From Pseudomonas cerasi (GTDB taxonomy: Bacteria > Pseudomonadota > Gammaproteobacteria > Pseudomonadales > Pseudomonadaceae), in the NCBI RefSeq assembly GCF_900074915.1, contig NZ_LT222319.1, positions 3,815,001-3,879,000 of the forward strand: DNA of 64,000 bases, given 5' to 3'. Made by a program: the position numbers and the translations under genes. Below, piece by piece: positions 41,623-50,594 of the stretch; position 1 is the first letter of the stretch, and each line of letters begins with the position of its first letter. The notes under the pieces were generated by a model. That model saw nothing but the letters and a program-made list of their open reading frames with translations, was not told the DNA's origin and searched no databases.

Positions 41623-42714
41623 TTACACCTGCCCCAGCACAGGCGTGTTGACGCTGACGTCGGCGTTCTGACCGCGATGACGCAGCAGATGATCCAGCAG
41701 AACGATGGCCATCATTGCCTCGGCAATCGGTGTGGCACGGATGCCGACACACGGGTCATGCCGACCTTTGGTGATCACGTCGGCGGCGTTGCCATCGACA
41801 TCGATCGAACGCCCTGGCGTGGTGATGCTGGAGGTCGGCTTGAGCGCCAGATGCGCGATGATCGGCTGGCCGGAGGAAATACCGCCGAGAATGCCGCCCG
41901 CGTGATTGGACAGGAAACCCTGGGGCGTCATCTCGTCGCGGTGCTCGGTGCCGCGCTGGGCAACACAGTCGAAACCGGCACCGATCTCCACACCCTTGAC
42001 CGCGTTGATGCTCATCAGCGCGTGGGCGAGCTCAGCGTCAAGACGATCGAAGATCGGCTCGCCGAGCCCCGGCATCACGCCTTCTGCGACCACGGTGATT
42101 TTCGCACCGACCGAGTCCTGATCACGTCGCAGCTGGTCCATGTAGGCTTCCAGCTCCGGCACCTTGTCAGGGTCGGGGCAGAAAAACGCGTTGTCTTCGA
42201 CCGAATCCCAGGTCTTGAACGGGATCTGGATCGGGCCAAGCTGGCTCATGTAGCCGCGAATGACGATGCCCTGGCTTGCCAGATACTTCTTGGCAATGGC
42301 CCCTGCGGCCACACGCATGGCGGTTTCCCTTGCCGAACTGCGGCCACCACCACGGTAATCGCGGATGCCGTACTTGTGGTGATAGGTGTAATCGGCGTGG
42401 GCCGGGCGGAACAGGTCCTTGATCGCCGAATAGTCCTTGGACTTCTGATCGGTGTTGCGGATCAGCAGGCCGATGGACGCACCGGTGGTCTTGCCCTCGA
42501 AGACACCCGAGAGAATCTCGACCTCATCGTCCTCCTGACGCTGCGTGGTATGGCGGCTGGTGCCCGGCTTGCGCCGATCCAGGTCGCGCTGCAGGTCTTG
42601 CAGGTCCAGCTCCAGCCCCGGCGGGCAGCCGTCGACGATAGCGACCAGCGCCGGGCCGTGGCTTTCGCCGGCGGTGGTGACAGTGAACAGCTTGCCGAAA
42701 GTGTTGCCGGACAT
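41623..42714 (-). CDS. aroC: Chorismate synthase
   Basis: 363 residues. It converts 5-enolpyruvylshikimate 3-phosphate to chorismate with reduced FMN. Family landmarks are present: SGNTFGKLFTVTTAGESHGPA at the N-terminus, GRSSARETAMRVAAGAIAKK, and GISSGQPIIAHLALKPTSSI. Length and ends are normal. It is separated from the downstream MFS gene by 15 bases. Confidence 0.95.
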   Translation of the reverse strand: MSGNTFGKLFTVTTAGESHGPALVAIVDGCPPGLELDLQDLQRDLDRRKPGTSRHTTQRQEDDEVEILSGVFEGKTTGASIGLLIRNTDQKSKDYSAIKDLFRPAHADYTYHHKYGIRDYRGGGRSSARETAMRVAAGAIAKKYLASQGIVIRGYMSQLGPIQIPFKTWDSVEDNAFFCPDPDKVPELEAYMDQLRRDQDSVGAKITVVAEGVMPGLGEPIFDRLDAELAHALMSINAVKGVEIGAGFDCVAQRGTEHRDEMTPQGFLSNHAGGILGGISSGQPIIAHLALKPTSSITTPGRSIDVDGNAADVITKGRHDPCVGIRATPIAEAMMAIVLLDHLLRHRGQNADVSVNTPVLGQV

Positions 42715-42855
42715 GCGGGCGCTCCGAAAAATCAGCCAAAAAACCAGATCGTTAAACCAAGCGCGCCAGTATACGCAGGCTCGCGGTTCAGTTCATCCTC
42801 GAACCTTCTGTCACGGCGTGCGTCCAAGCGTGACTCCCCCAATGATGGCCTTGCG

Positions 42856-43887
42856 ATGTTATCCGGTATTTCCCTGCTTCGAGTTCCCAACGCGCTGCGT
42901 CTGCTGGCCCTGCCGATAACCCTGATCCTGAGCCTGACCGCCGCAACCGCCAGCGCTGCTGCACCCGGCACGGTGCAGCGGCCGATAAGCGTGGATACCG
43001 AAAACGGCAAGCTGTACGGCACGCTGCTGATGCCGCGTTCCGACAAACCGGTGCCGGTGGTGCTGATCGTCGCCGGTTCCGGCCCCACCGACCGCGACGG
43101 CAACAACCCGGAAGGTGGACGCAACGACAGCATGAAACGCCTGGCAGTGATCCTGGCCAGCAACAATATCGCCAGCGTGCGCTACGACAAACGTGGCGTC
43201 GCGGCCAGCAAGGCGGTCACACCGGATGAACGCAACCTGAGCGTCGAGCGCTACGTGGCCGATGTCCAGCTCTGGGCCAGAGCACTGAAAGCCAACCCGC
43301 GCCTGGGCCAGTTGATTCTGTTGGGCCACAGCGAAGGTGCGCTGGTGGCGACGCTGGCGGCTGAGAAGGTAGGTGCAGCAGCGATGATCTCCGTGGCCGG
43401 CACCGGACGCCCGGTGGATCAGGTGCTGCGTGAACAGTTTCAGGAGCGCCTGCCACCGGACCTGCTGCAGCGCAGCGATCAGTTGCTCGACGAACTCAAG
43501 GCTGGCAAGACCGATGACAACGTGCCCGCCGAGCTGGAAGTGGTGTTCCGCCCCAGTGTCCAGCCGTACCTGATCTCGCTGTTCCGCCAGGATCCGGCGG
43601 CGGCTTTCGGTGCCTTGCACATTCCGGCGCTGATCGTTCAGGGTCGCAACGATATTCAGGTCGGTGTGGGCGACGCGCTGCTGCTGCAGAAAGCCAAACC
43701 GGATGCCCAACTGGCCCTGATCGACGGCATGAATCATGTGCTGCGCATCGTCCCGGACGATCTGCAGCAGCAACTGCTCTCCTACCGCAATCCGACTCAG
43801 CCGCTGGCCAGTGAAGTGACCGAGCGGATCCTGAGCTTCATCAAGGCACTCCCTGCCCCGGACGCCCCACACGGAAAAAAGATCTGA
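42856..43887 (+). CDS. Exported alpha/beta hydrolase
   Basis: 343 residues. A signal peptide (about residues 1-34, ending ATASA) precedes the hydrolase core. Landmarks: AGSGPTDRDGNN, the nucleophile elbow G-H-S-E-G (LLGHSEGALVA), and the catalytic His in DGMNHVLR. The start at 42856 is the first plausible Met before the signal peptide; the longer in-frame upstream stretch lies on the antisense of aroC and is not coding. Substrate unknown. Divergent from aroC. Confidence 0.83.
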   Translation: MLSGISLLRVPNALRLLALPITLILSLTAATASAAAPGTVQRPISVDTENGKLYGTLLMPRSDKPVPVVLIVAGSGPTDRDGNNPEGGRNDSMKRLAVILASNNIASVRYDKRGVAASKAVTPDERNLSVERYVADVQLWARALKANPRLGQLILLGHSEGALVATLAAEKVGAAAMISVAGTGRPVDQVLREQFQERLPPDLLQRSDQLLDELKAGKTDDNVPAELEVVFRPSVQPYLISLFRQDPAAAFGALHIPALIVQGRNDIQVGVGDALLLQKAKPDAQLALIDGMNHVLRIVPDDLQQQLLSYRNPTQPLASEVTERILSFIKALPAPDAPHGKKI

Positions 43888-44030
43888 CGCGCACGAGTCA
43901 ACAGCCCTTCAGTCCTGGCAAATCTGGCCGATAGCAATGTGCTGGCCCTGTGTTCCGGCACCTTAGTGTTTCGGCACCTTTATGCCCCGGCAAACATGCT
44001 CCGGGGCAAGGCCCAGGAAAGGACACCCTT

Positions 44031-44834
44031 ATGACAGACGCAACTACCATGACTGAAACCCTCGCAGAACCGGCCAGCGCAGAAGTCGCAGTGCCAGTAC
44101 CCCCGCAGCCGTGGGAAGACGTTCTGCCCGAAAGCTTTCAGATGCTGCGTCTGTCGCCACTGCCTACCGACCGTGCTACCGGCGGCCGCCCTCTGCGCTT
44201 CGTACAGTTCGGGCGTGCCGAGCGGCATAGCAAGGCCTTGAGCCTGCTGCGGATCACGGTGCAATTGCCAGGTCAGCGGGTCCGCAAGGAACAGAACCAT
44301 CTGGATATCTGGGCCGACCATGAAAAGCGCATGGTGCGCTTCGGTCCCGAGTCAGGCTTGCAGATCGAGCCATGGAACCGCGGCATCGGGCGCTTCATGA
44401 TTGCGCATGCGGTGCATTGGGCGCAGAAAAGATGGTCTTCCTACAAGATTGAAGGCGTGGCGCTGGCCAGCAAGGACGGTCTGAACGAAGACACACGTCT
44501 CCGTCGCGATCACTTTCTGCGCACTCTGGGCTTTGAAGTGACGTATGCCGATGCCCAGCACATGAAAGGCGCGATCAAGGATGTACACGTCGGCAACCTG
44601 CACAGCACCTGGAACAACGACAAGGTGCAGATCATCGAGATTCTCGAAGCCTCGCAAATGCTGGAAAAGGCCGAGAAAAACCTGATCGAACAGGAGGTGA
44701 CGATCCGTCAGCATGAAGACCGGGTGAGCAAATACAAGCGTGAGGACAGCGGCCTGCGCTTCACGATTGCCTGCCTGGTGACCTTCGCGGTCTTTCAGGC
44801 CGGACTGCTGATCTGGATCGCGACGCACCGATAA
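44031..44834 (+). CDS. Hypothetical membrane-anchored protein
   Basis: 267 residues. An acidic N-terminus (residues 1-40) leads into a GNAT-like or similar alpha/beta domain (RFVQFGRAERHSKALSLLRITVQL, then WNRGIGRFMIAHAVHWA). A helical stretch (residues about 190-240) precedes a C-terminal hydrophobic span FTIACLVTFAVFQAGLLIW, so it is tail-anchored to the inner membrane with the domain in the cytoplasm. I do not recognise the family with certainty. GAAAGGACA precedes the ATG. Confidence 0.65.
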   Translation: MTDATTMTETLAEPASAEVAVPVPPQPWEDVLPESFQMLRLSPLPTDRATGGRPLRFVQFGRAERHSKALSLLRITVQLPGQRVRKEQNHLDIWADHEKRMVRFGPESGLQIEPWNRGIGRFMIAHAVHWAQKRWSSYKIEGVALASKDGLNEDTRLRRDHFLRTLGFEVTYADAQHMKGAIKDVHVGNLHSTWNNDKVQIIEILEASQMLEKAEKNLIEQEVTIRQHEDRVSKYKREDSGLRFTIACLVTFAVFQAGLLIWIATHR

Positions 44835-44850
44835 AAGACACGCCTATAAA

Positions 44851-44878
44851 AAAGGGAGGCTGATATCAGCCTCCCTTT
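44851..44878. terminator. Perfect 28-bp palindromic terminator between convergent genes
   Basis: AAAGGGAGGCTGAT and its exact complement form a stem with A/T tails on both sides, lying 17 bases after the membrane-anchored gene and 30 bases before the prmB stop. It probably ends transcripts in both directions. Confidence 0.8.
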
Positions 44879-44908
44879 GGTCTCAGCCGCTTATCGCGGC
44901 TGTTGAGC

Positions 44909-45817
44909 TCAAACCTTCGACTGGAACAATGCCTGATGGTCGCGGCACTGTTCTGCCGTGAGCATGAACACACCATGCCCGCCCCGCTGGAAGTCCAGCC
45001 AGGCGAAATCGACCTCCGGATACAGCGCCTGCACGTGCACCTGGCTATTGCCGACCTCGACAATCAACAGGCCCTTCCCGTTGAGATGATCGGCGGCCTG
45101 GGCGAGCATGCGGCGGACCAGGTTCAGGCCATCGCTGCCACAGGCCAGCGCCAGCTCCGGCTCATGCTGATACTCGTCAGGCATATCGGCAAAGTCTTCG
45201 GCGTCCACATAGGGCGGGTTGGAAACGATCAGGTCAAAGCGCTGACCCGGCAGGCCGTCGAATCCGTCGCCCTGAACGGTGTAGACCCGGTCCTCCATGC
45301 CGTGACGTTCGATGTTCTGGTTGGCCACTTCCAGCGCGTCGTAGGACAGGTCGGCCAGGGCCACCTCGGCTTCCGGGAACACATCGGCACAGGCGATACC
45401 GATGCAACCGGAGCCAGTGCACAGGTCGAGAATCCGCGCCGGCTCGTCGGCCAGCCAAGGGGCGAAACGCTCTTCGATCAGCTCGGCAATAGGTGAGCGC
45501 GGGATCAGGACGCGGTCATCGACAATGAACGACATGCCACAGAACCAGGCCTCGCCCAGCAGGTACGGGGTCGGCACACGGTCATCGATGCGCCGCTTGA
45601 TCAAGCGTTGCAGTTCGGATATTTCGTCGACTTCCAGGCGGCAATCCAGGTAGCTGTCGGCAATTTCCCAAGGCAGGTGCAGTGCGCCCAGTACCAGTTG
45701 CCGCGCTTCATCCCAGGCATTGTCGGTGCCATGACCGAAAAATACGTCTTCCTCGTGAAAGCGGCTGACGGCCCAGCGTATATGGTCGCGCACGGTACGC
45801 AGACGGGAAGTGATCAT
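44909..45817 (-). CDS. prmB: Ribosomal protein L3 glutamine methyltransferase
   Basis: 302 residues. It methylates a glutamine in ribosomal protein L3 using S-adenosylmethionine. The cofactor loop is ILDLCTGSGCIGIA and the catalytic N-P-P-Y motif is in IVSNPPYVDAEDF. The N-terminal helical domain (residues 1-100, WAVSRFHEEDVFFGHG) distinguishes PrmB from PrmC. The start at 45817 follows AAGGAG. It is divergent from the isochorismatase-like gene. Confidence 0.93.
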   Translation of the reverse strand: MITSRLRTVRDHIRWAVSRFHEEDVFFGHGTDNAWDEARQLVLGALHLPWEIADSYLDCRLEVDEISELQRLIKRRIDDRVPTPYLLGEAWFCGMSFIVDDRVLIPRSPIAELIEERFAPWLADEPARILDLCTGSGCIGIACADVFPEAEVALADLSYDALEVANQNIERHGMEDRVYTVQGDGFDGLPGQRFDLIVSNPPYVDAEDFADMPDEYQHEPELALACGSDGLNLVRRMLAQAADHLNGKGLLIVEVGNSQVHVQALYPEVDFAWLDFQRGGHGVFMLTAEQCRDHQALFQSKV

Positions 45818-46077
45818 GGACAAACTCCTTGAAAGGCACGAACTGTTGTAAGACGAGCCTCGGTGAACAGTCTGGTTACGAACAACGTGCATTCTTCGTA
45901 CCCGATAGGCGGGGAAGTTTCCATGATTCGCGTACCGCCATCAAGGCAAACCGCCATCCACCCCCTCCTCCAACTGCCCTGCAGGCCATAAAAACCGTGG
46001 CTTGCGATGGTTGCCATTCCCAGAACGCTTCAGCCAGAGGACAATGTCGCAAAAGCCCCACACCAAGGAGCCCGTGA

Positions 46078-46668
46078 ATGTCCGATTTAAAGACCATGTT
46101 TCAACTCAGTGGCCGGGTGCATGCGCCTGCCCATCTGAGTAACGCGACGCTGATCATCATCGACGCGCAAAAAGAATACCTTCGCGGCCCGCTGGCCCTG
46201 ACCGGCGTCAGGGAAGCGATGGCCAACATCGGCCGACTGGTCGAGAAAGCACGGGCGGTCAAGTGCCCGATTGTTCACATCCGCCATCTGGGCACTGTGG
46301 GCGGCCCGTTCGATCCACATGGCGAGCGCGGCGAACTGGTGCCGGAGCTGTTGCCGCAGGGTGATGAACATCTGGTCGAAAAACGCCTGCCCAATGCCTT
46401 CAATGGCACCGGACTGCATGAACTGCTGCAGAGCCTGGGGCACCTGGACCTGATCGTCTGCGGCTTCATGAGCCATTCGAGTATCAGCACCACGGTTCGC
46501 GCCACCAAGGACTACGGCTATCGCTGCACCCTGGTCGACGATGCCTGCGCAACCCGTGACCTGCCGAGCCCGCACGGTGTGGTCAGCGCTGAGGTCGTGC
46601 ACAGAACCGAGATGGCAATCATGGCCGACAACTTCGCCACCCTGGCACTGACCAAAGACCTTGTCTGA
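46078..46668 (+). CDS. Isochorismatase-fold hydrolase with Ser in place of the catalytic Cys
   Basis: 196 residues. Two members of the triad are present: D29 in LIIIDAQKEY and K102 in VEKRLPNAFNGT. The third, normally Cys in T-H-x-C-V, aligns with S135 in GFMSHSSISTTVR. Cysteine hydrolases of this fold release ammonia or CO2-type groups through a thioester, which Ser cannot form in the same way. It may be a serine variant, as some relatives are, or a non-catalytic binding protein. Substrate unknown. Confidence 0.75.
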   Translation: MSDLKTMFQLSGRVHAPAHLSNATLIIIDAQKEYLRGPLALTGVREAMANIGRLVEKARAVKCPIVHIRHLGTVGGPFDPHGERGELVPELLPQGDEHLVEKRLPNAFNGTGLHELLQSLGHLDLIVCGFMSHSSISTTVRATKDYGYRCTLVDDACATRDLPSPHGVVSAEVVHRTEMAIMADNFATLALTKDLV

Positions 46669-46816
46669 CGCTACACAGGCGAAGGAGCGTGTGACAGCGT
46701 TCACATAACCGCCCATCCTTTGCCGTCATGGATCGTCCCGGAGGCGGGAACCACCCCTCCTTCCCCGGGTCAGAGCGCCGATACTCCATTGAGCTGATAC
46801 CTGTTGAGGAAAAGGC

Positions 46817-47134
46817 ATGAAAACGTCAGATGGTTTCGATGCACGTCGCCTGCGCCCCAGGGGTCAGGGCAACTGGGGCAAACGCATCGGCACGCTGATC
46901 GCACTGCTCCTTGTGGTCGCAGGCCTGTTGCTGGCAGTTGCCGGTGCATCCAGCCTCACGGTTCACCCGCAGATACTGGGCGAACTGAATGCCAGCCCGG
47001 GCGGCGCGGCGTTTGTCGCCATCGGCGGATTGCTGGTGCTGTACATGGGCGTCTGGCTATGGCGCCGCTGCCGTCGTCAGCGCAGTGGCGGCGGCTTGAG
47101 TATCTCTTCGCATCTGATGAAAAAACACAACTGA
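46817..47134 (+). CDS. Small two-span membrane protein
   Basis: 105 residues: a basic N-terminus, a span at about residues 23-45 (RIGTLIALLLVVAGLLLAVAG), a second at 60-80 (AAFVAIGGLLVLYMGVWLW) and a basic C-tail rich in Arg and Ser. The start at 46817 follows GAGGAAAAGGC. No known motif. It lies 45 bases ahead of the smr gene. Confidence 0.6.
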   Translation: MKTSDGFDARRLRPRGQGNWGKRIGTLIALLLVVAGLLLAVAGASSLTVHPQILGELNASPGGAAFVAIGGLLVLYMGVWLWRRCRRQRSGGGLSISSHLMKKHN

Positions 47135-47179
47135 CCCTCTCGCCTGAGCGGTTAGAATGGCCTCCTTCGCGGAGGCCCC

Positions 47180-47737
47180 ATGCAAGACGACGATTTTTCC
47201 CTGTTCAGAAGCGAGACACGCGGCGTCAAGCCGCTCAAGCATGAACACGCCGATGTCGGCAAACCCAAGACCGATCGAAAAATGCTGGCCCGTCTGCGCC
47301 AGTCGGCAACCGTGCGTACCGACTCGGTGACCGTCGACGGCTTGTCGGATCAATTCGTGATCGACGTCGGTCCTGAGGATGTCCTGAGCTGGTCGCGTGA
47401 CGGCGTGCAGGAAGGCCAGATGCGCAAGCTCAAACTCGGGCAGATCAGCTTCGAGGGCAGCCTTGACCTGCATGGCATGAGCGTGGAAGTGGCGCGAGAG
47501 ACGCTGTGGGAGTTTCTGGCTGAAGCGACGCGTCTGGAAATACGCTGCGTACGTGTCACCCATGGCAAGGCGGTACGCCTGGACGGCAAGCGACCGATGA
47601 TTAAAAGCCACGTCAACACCTGGCTGCGTCAGCATCCGCAGGTACTGGGCTTTTGCTCCTGCCTGGCCAAACACGGTGGTGCAGGCGCAGTGTACGTAAT
47701 CCTCAGGCGCACCATGATGGAAGGGCGCGACGAGTAG
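47180..47737 (+). CDS. Smr-domain endonuclease-like protein (SmrA type)
   Basis: 185 residues. The C-terminal Smr domain shows L-D-L-H-G (SLDLHGMSVEVA), T-H-G-K (RVTHGKAVR) and the GGAGAVYVIL strand. The N-terminal 80 residues are acidic and likely disordered. Smr proteins nick or bind branched nucleic acids and ribosomes. It follows prmB and the small membrane gene, which is its usual setting. No catalytic metal residues can be assigned by eye. Confidence 0.85.
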   Translation: MQDDDFSLFRSETRGVKPLKHEHADVGKPKTDRKMLARLRQSATVRTDSVTVDGLSDQFVIDVGPEDVLSWSRDGVQEGQMRKLKLGQISFEGSLDLHGMSVEVARETLWEFLAEATRLEIRCVRVTHGKAVRLDGKRPMIKSHVNTWLRQHPQVLGFCSCLAKHGGAGAVYVILRRTMMEGRDE

Positions 47738-47806
47738 AACCCGCCGCGCCCTTCCAGTCAGTCAGACCCTGTACGCCGGGCAGCGAACCGCCGCCCTGCT
47801 GGTGAA

Positions 47807-47968
47807 TCAGCGACCCGGGCCAGGGCCGCCAGGACCAGGGCCACCGCCTTCATGGTGACCGCCACCGCCGCCGCCATGTCCGCCCGGGCCAGGCCAGAAC
47901 GGCCAGCAGCCGGAAACCGACGACAGTACAATCGCGAACAACGCTATTTTTGCTACTCGACTCAACAT
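47807..47968 (-). CDS. Small Gly/Pro/His-rich lipoprotein
   Basis: 53 residues starting at ATG 47968. A short signal (KIALFAIVLSSVSGC) ends at a lipobox-like V-S-G-C with Cys21, followed by a tail of glycine, proline and histidine only (WPFWPGPGG, then HGGGGGGHHEGGG). The tail is low-complexity. Probable small envelope lipoprotein; function unknown. It lies opposite the smr gene orientation. Confidence 0.55.
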   Translation of the reverse strand: MLSRVAKIALFAIVLSSVSGCWPFWPGPGGHGGGGGGHHEGGGPGPGGPGPGR

Positions 47969-48197
47969 CCGGGTTTACTCTCTAGACAGGCAATGGATTG
48001 ATGACCTGCCTACTCAGACCGTGATGGACGGCAGAAGTGGGTAGCGATCTGGTCGCCAACGTGTAAGCGAGAGGATACAAAAGCTGTAAAAGCGGATTTC
48101 CAAGGGCAAACAAGACACGGCCGTCAGACACAAAAAGCCATACGGCCTTGGACCTGACTCAGGCGATTAACTGCCGTGGCCTAGCTCTCGCAGGCGT

Positions 48198-48371
48198 TCA
48201 GAACCAGACCTTGAATGCAAGCCATGAAAAAACCAGAGCAAATACTGCACCGGATGCAGCAGACACCAGGACGTTTCGTGGTTCATGGGCAGACATATTG
48301 CGGACCTCGTTGCCCAACTGCTCAAGGTCTTCGCGCATCCGCTTTATGACTTGATCATGACTCATACTCAT
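48198..48371 (-). CDS. Small tail-anchored-type protein 1
   Basis: 57 residues. A charged helix (HDQVIKRMREDLEQLGNEVRN) is followed by one C-terminal span (VSAASGAVFALVFSWLAFKVW). A GAGAGAAG site precedes the Met at 48371; a second Met at 48365 is possible. It resembles the next gene in plan (amphipathic helix plus C-terminal span) but not in sequence. Unrecognised; sits in an extra segment between smr and folE. Confidence 0.5.
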   Translation of the reverse strand: MSMSHDQVIKRMREDLEQLGNEVRNMSAHEPRNVLVSAASGAVFALVFSWLAFKVWF

Positions 48372-48456
48372 CTTCTCTCGGAATGCCGGTTCATACGTTA
48401 TGTGCACACCTTCGCTTGGTCCAGCCTGAATCTCAAGCGCTGCAGGTCAATGTCCG

Positions 48457-48666
48457 CTACTGAATACTGGCTGCCTGAAGCTTGTGGATGAAAGCGGCAG
48501 CCGTAACGATTACGGTGATCAACCCACCAGCCGCCACAAATGGATAAAAGCTTGTTTCGCGCTTGAGCTTATGCGTCTCCGCAATCATTTTTCGCGCCTC
48601 AGCCACAAACTTGTGAACCTCAGCCTGGAGTTTCTCAAGCTCAAGCTCGTCCCTTTGATTCGCCAT
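48457..48666 (-). CDS. Small tail-anchored-type protein 2
   Basis: 69 residues. A long charged coiled-coil-like helix (LELEKLQAEVHKFVAEARKM) is followed by a span (YPFVAAGGLITVIVTAAAFIH). The start at 48666 follows AGGAGG. Short proteins with this plan occur as phage or plasmid accessory genes and as ion-channel-like peptides, so no function is assigned. It precedes protein 1 by 86 bases on the same strand and may be co-transcribed. Confidence 0.5.
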   Translation of the reverse strand: MANQRDELELEKLQAEVHKFVAEARKMIAETHKLKRETSFYPFVAAGGLITVIVTAAAFIHKLQAASIQ

Positions 48667-49154
48667 CCAACCTCCTGTCAGACTTTGGATTGCATCTCGC
48701 AAGCCGCTTTCATGAACCAAGGATACGCTTCACATCTGCTTTGCAGATGCTTGAAAAAGCTAAGGCATATGTCATTCCAGCGCTCCAATCAAGGCAACAG
48801 AAACGCATGTCGGAGAGCCCAAGCCAAAACACATGCTCTCTGCATTCGCTTTTCTGCGACTCTGGAAAGCACCTGGCTATAGCGCAATGCCGGGCAAAGT
48901 CTAAAAACCGGAGCTGATTGCGAAAGCATTACGAGGCCACGGCAGTACAACTGCGAGCACACCTACGCTACCATGTGCCCAATCGCCGGGATAAACCCCG
49001 CATTCATCGCCAATCAACGAGATCCGCAGGTCACGTATGCGAAATCGCCCAATTCCACTGGAGCGGGATCGGCAAACGGGACACCAGCTCGATTGGTAAA
49101 AAATCGGTACAGCCCCAAACGTACCGCTCTGAAACCTATACGGAATCACCCTCT
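48667..49154. other. Intergenic region, 488 bases
   Basis: Nothing recognisable; the plus-strand frame that reads into folE is open from 48918 but lacks a ribosome site and has no family match. The folE promoter should be here. Confidence 0.45.
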
Positions 49155-49700
49155 GTGACACTGGAACAGAATTACACCGCCATACTCGGGCAATTGGGCG
49201 AGGACGTCTCGCGCGAAGGTCTGCTGGACACCCCCAAGCGCGCCGCCAAGGCCATGCAGTATCTGTGTCGCGGCTACGCGCAGACCCTGGAAGAAGTGAC
49301 CAACGGCGCGCTGTTCAGCTCCGATGCCAGTGAAATGGTGATGGTCAAGGACATCGAGCTGTACTCACTGTGCGAGCACCATCTGCTGCCGTTCATTGGC
49401 AAGGCACACGTGGCCTACATCCCGCAGGGCAAGGTGCTTGGCTTGTCGAAAGTAGCGCGGATCGTCGACATGTATGCCCGCCGTCTGCAGATCCAGGAAA
49501 ACCTGAGCCGCCAGATCGCCGAGGCCATTCAGCAGGTCACCGGCGCGCTGGGCGTTGCGGTGGTGATCGAAGCCAAGCACATGTGCATGATGATGCGTGG
49601 CGTCGAGAAGCAGAACTCGGCCATGATCACCTCGGTGATGCTGGGCGAGTTCCGTGAAAACGCGGCCACCCGCAGCGAGTTTCTCAGCCTGATCAAGTGA
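49155..49700 (+). CDS. folE: GTP cyclohydrolase I
   Basis: 181 residues. It opens the GTP imidazole ring as the first step of folate (or pterin) synthesis. Zinc ligands: Cys in SLCEHHLLPFIGKAHVA and the later Cys in KHMCMMMRGVEK. The start is taken as GTG 49155, giving VTLEQNYTAIL, the family N-terminus; there is no strong ribosome site. The reading frame continues upstream but that stretch does not belong to the family. Adjacent to the glutaredoxin-like gene. Confidence 0.9.
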   Translation: MTLEQNYTAILGQLGEDVSREGLLDTPKRAAKAMQYLCRGYAQTLEEVTNGALFSSDASEMVMVKDIELYSLCEHHLLPFIGKAHVAYIPQGKVLGLSKVARIVDMYARRLQIQENLSRQIAEAIQQVTGALGVAVVIEAKHMCMMMRGVEKQNSAMITSVMLGEFRENAATRSEFLSLIK

Positions 49701-49773
49701 CCGTTCAGCCTGCGTTCACCTGCCGTGAGGCACGCTGAATGCACGGCTGGCCACGCCACCGCCCGCAAGAGGT

Positions 49774-50151
49774 ATGACCTTGTTCATGAAAGCGTTAAGA
49801 GTCGGCCTCGGCCAACTCGTCATCGGCATTGATTTCCTGACTCGCCCGAGCAGGAAAAAACGTGACCCGCAGGCCCAGGCGGCTGTCGCTGAAGCGGCTC
49901 AGGACCTGACGCTGTATCAGTTCCATGCCTGCCCGTTCTGCGTGAAGACGCGTCGCGCCCTGCGCCGCCTGAATGTTCCGGTCGCGTTGCGCGATGCGAA
50001 AAACAATGAGCTTGATCGCCAGACACTGCTCAACGAGGGCGGCAGGATCAAGGTGCCTTGCCTGCGCATCGAGGAAGGCGACAAAACCGTATGGATGTAT
50101 GAATCCAAGGTGATCATCGACTATCTGAACCAGCGCTTCGGAGCGATCTGA
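49774..50151 (+). CDS. Glutaredoxin/GST N-terminal-type thioredoxin-fold protein
   Basis: 125 residues. A hydrophobic N-terminus (residues 5-22) precedes a thioredoxin fold with the active C-P-F-C (HACPFCVKTRRAL) at about residues 53-56, and later V-P-C-L (cis-Pro loop). It likely reduces or handles glutathione mixed disulfides; the N-terminal hydrophobic segment may anchor it to the membrane. AAGAGG precedes the ATG; the fifth codon Met (49786) is an alternative start. Confidence 0.8.
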   Translation: MTLFMKALRVGLGQLVIGIDFLTRPSRKKRDPQAQAAVAEAAQDLTLYQFHACPFCVKTRRALRRLNVPVALRDAKNNELDRQTLLNEGGRIKVPCLRIEEGDKTVWMYESKVIIDYLNQRFGAI

Positions 50152-50171
50152 CCGCTGTTTCCCGGCGCCTC

Positions 50172-50564
50172 TCAGCGCGGGCAACCTTCCTCGCGGCAAG
50201 CCACATAGGCTTGCAGTTGCTTGAGACGCACACGGGTCTGCTCGGCCAGGCATTGCGATTGCAGCAACGGCCAGACAGAGCCTGAATCCTCGGGCTTGCC
50301 CGCCTGATACAGGCAATCGGCATCACGCAGGGCTATCCACTTTCGTTGTGCGTCCTTGAGTGCCTGCTTTTTCGCCGGGGTCTTCAACCACGCCATTTGC
50401 GCGTTGTACTGCTTGTTGAGCTCGGCATCGAGCGCTGCCTGCTGATTGGCAGCGCAGCGGTTCAGGCTGGCCTGATTGGCGTCGCAGTCCTCGGCCTGGG
50501 CCTGGGCCGAGCAGCCGATACCCAGCGCAATGAAAGCACCCAGAAGTACGATTGAAACGCGCAT
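50172..50564 (-). CDS. LprI-type (DUF1311) secreted protein
   Basis: 130 residues. A signal peptide (about 1-24) is followed by a Cys-rich helical domain: EDCDANQASLNRCAANQQAALDAELNKQYNAQMAW, then LKDAQRKWIALRDADC. This is the DUF1311/LprI lysozyme-inhibitor pattern, where pairs of cysteines hold two helices. The start at 50564 is chosen because it gives a normal signal peptide. It follows the GST gene by 30 bases, possibly one transcript. Confidence 0.8.
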   Translation of the reverse strand: MRVSIVLLGAFIALGIGCSAQAQAEDCDANQASLNRCAANQQAALDAELNKQYNAQMAWLKTPAKKQALKDAQRKWIALRDADCLYQAGKPEDSGSVWPLLQSQCLAEQTRVRLKQLQAYVACREEGCPR

Positions 50565-50594
50565 ACATTTCCCTTTGTTCAAATGACGGATGTG

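Noticed and set aside
41677..42855. In-frame N-terminal extension of the alpha/beta hydrolase covering aroC
   Set aside because: This part is the antisense of aroC. The signal peptide begins at 42856, which is the natural start.
48918..49154. N-terminal extension of folE
   Set aside because: The codons match no GTP cyclohydrolase, and the family N-terminus starts at GTG 49155.
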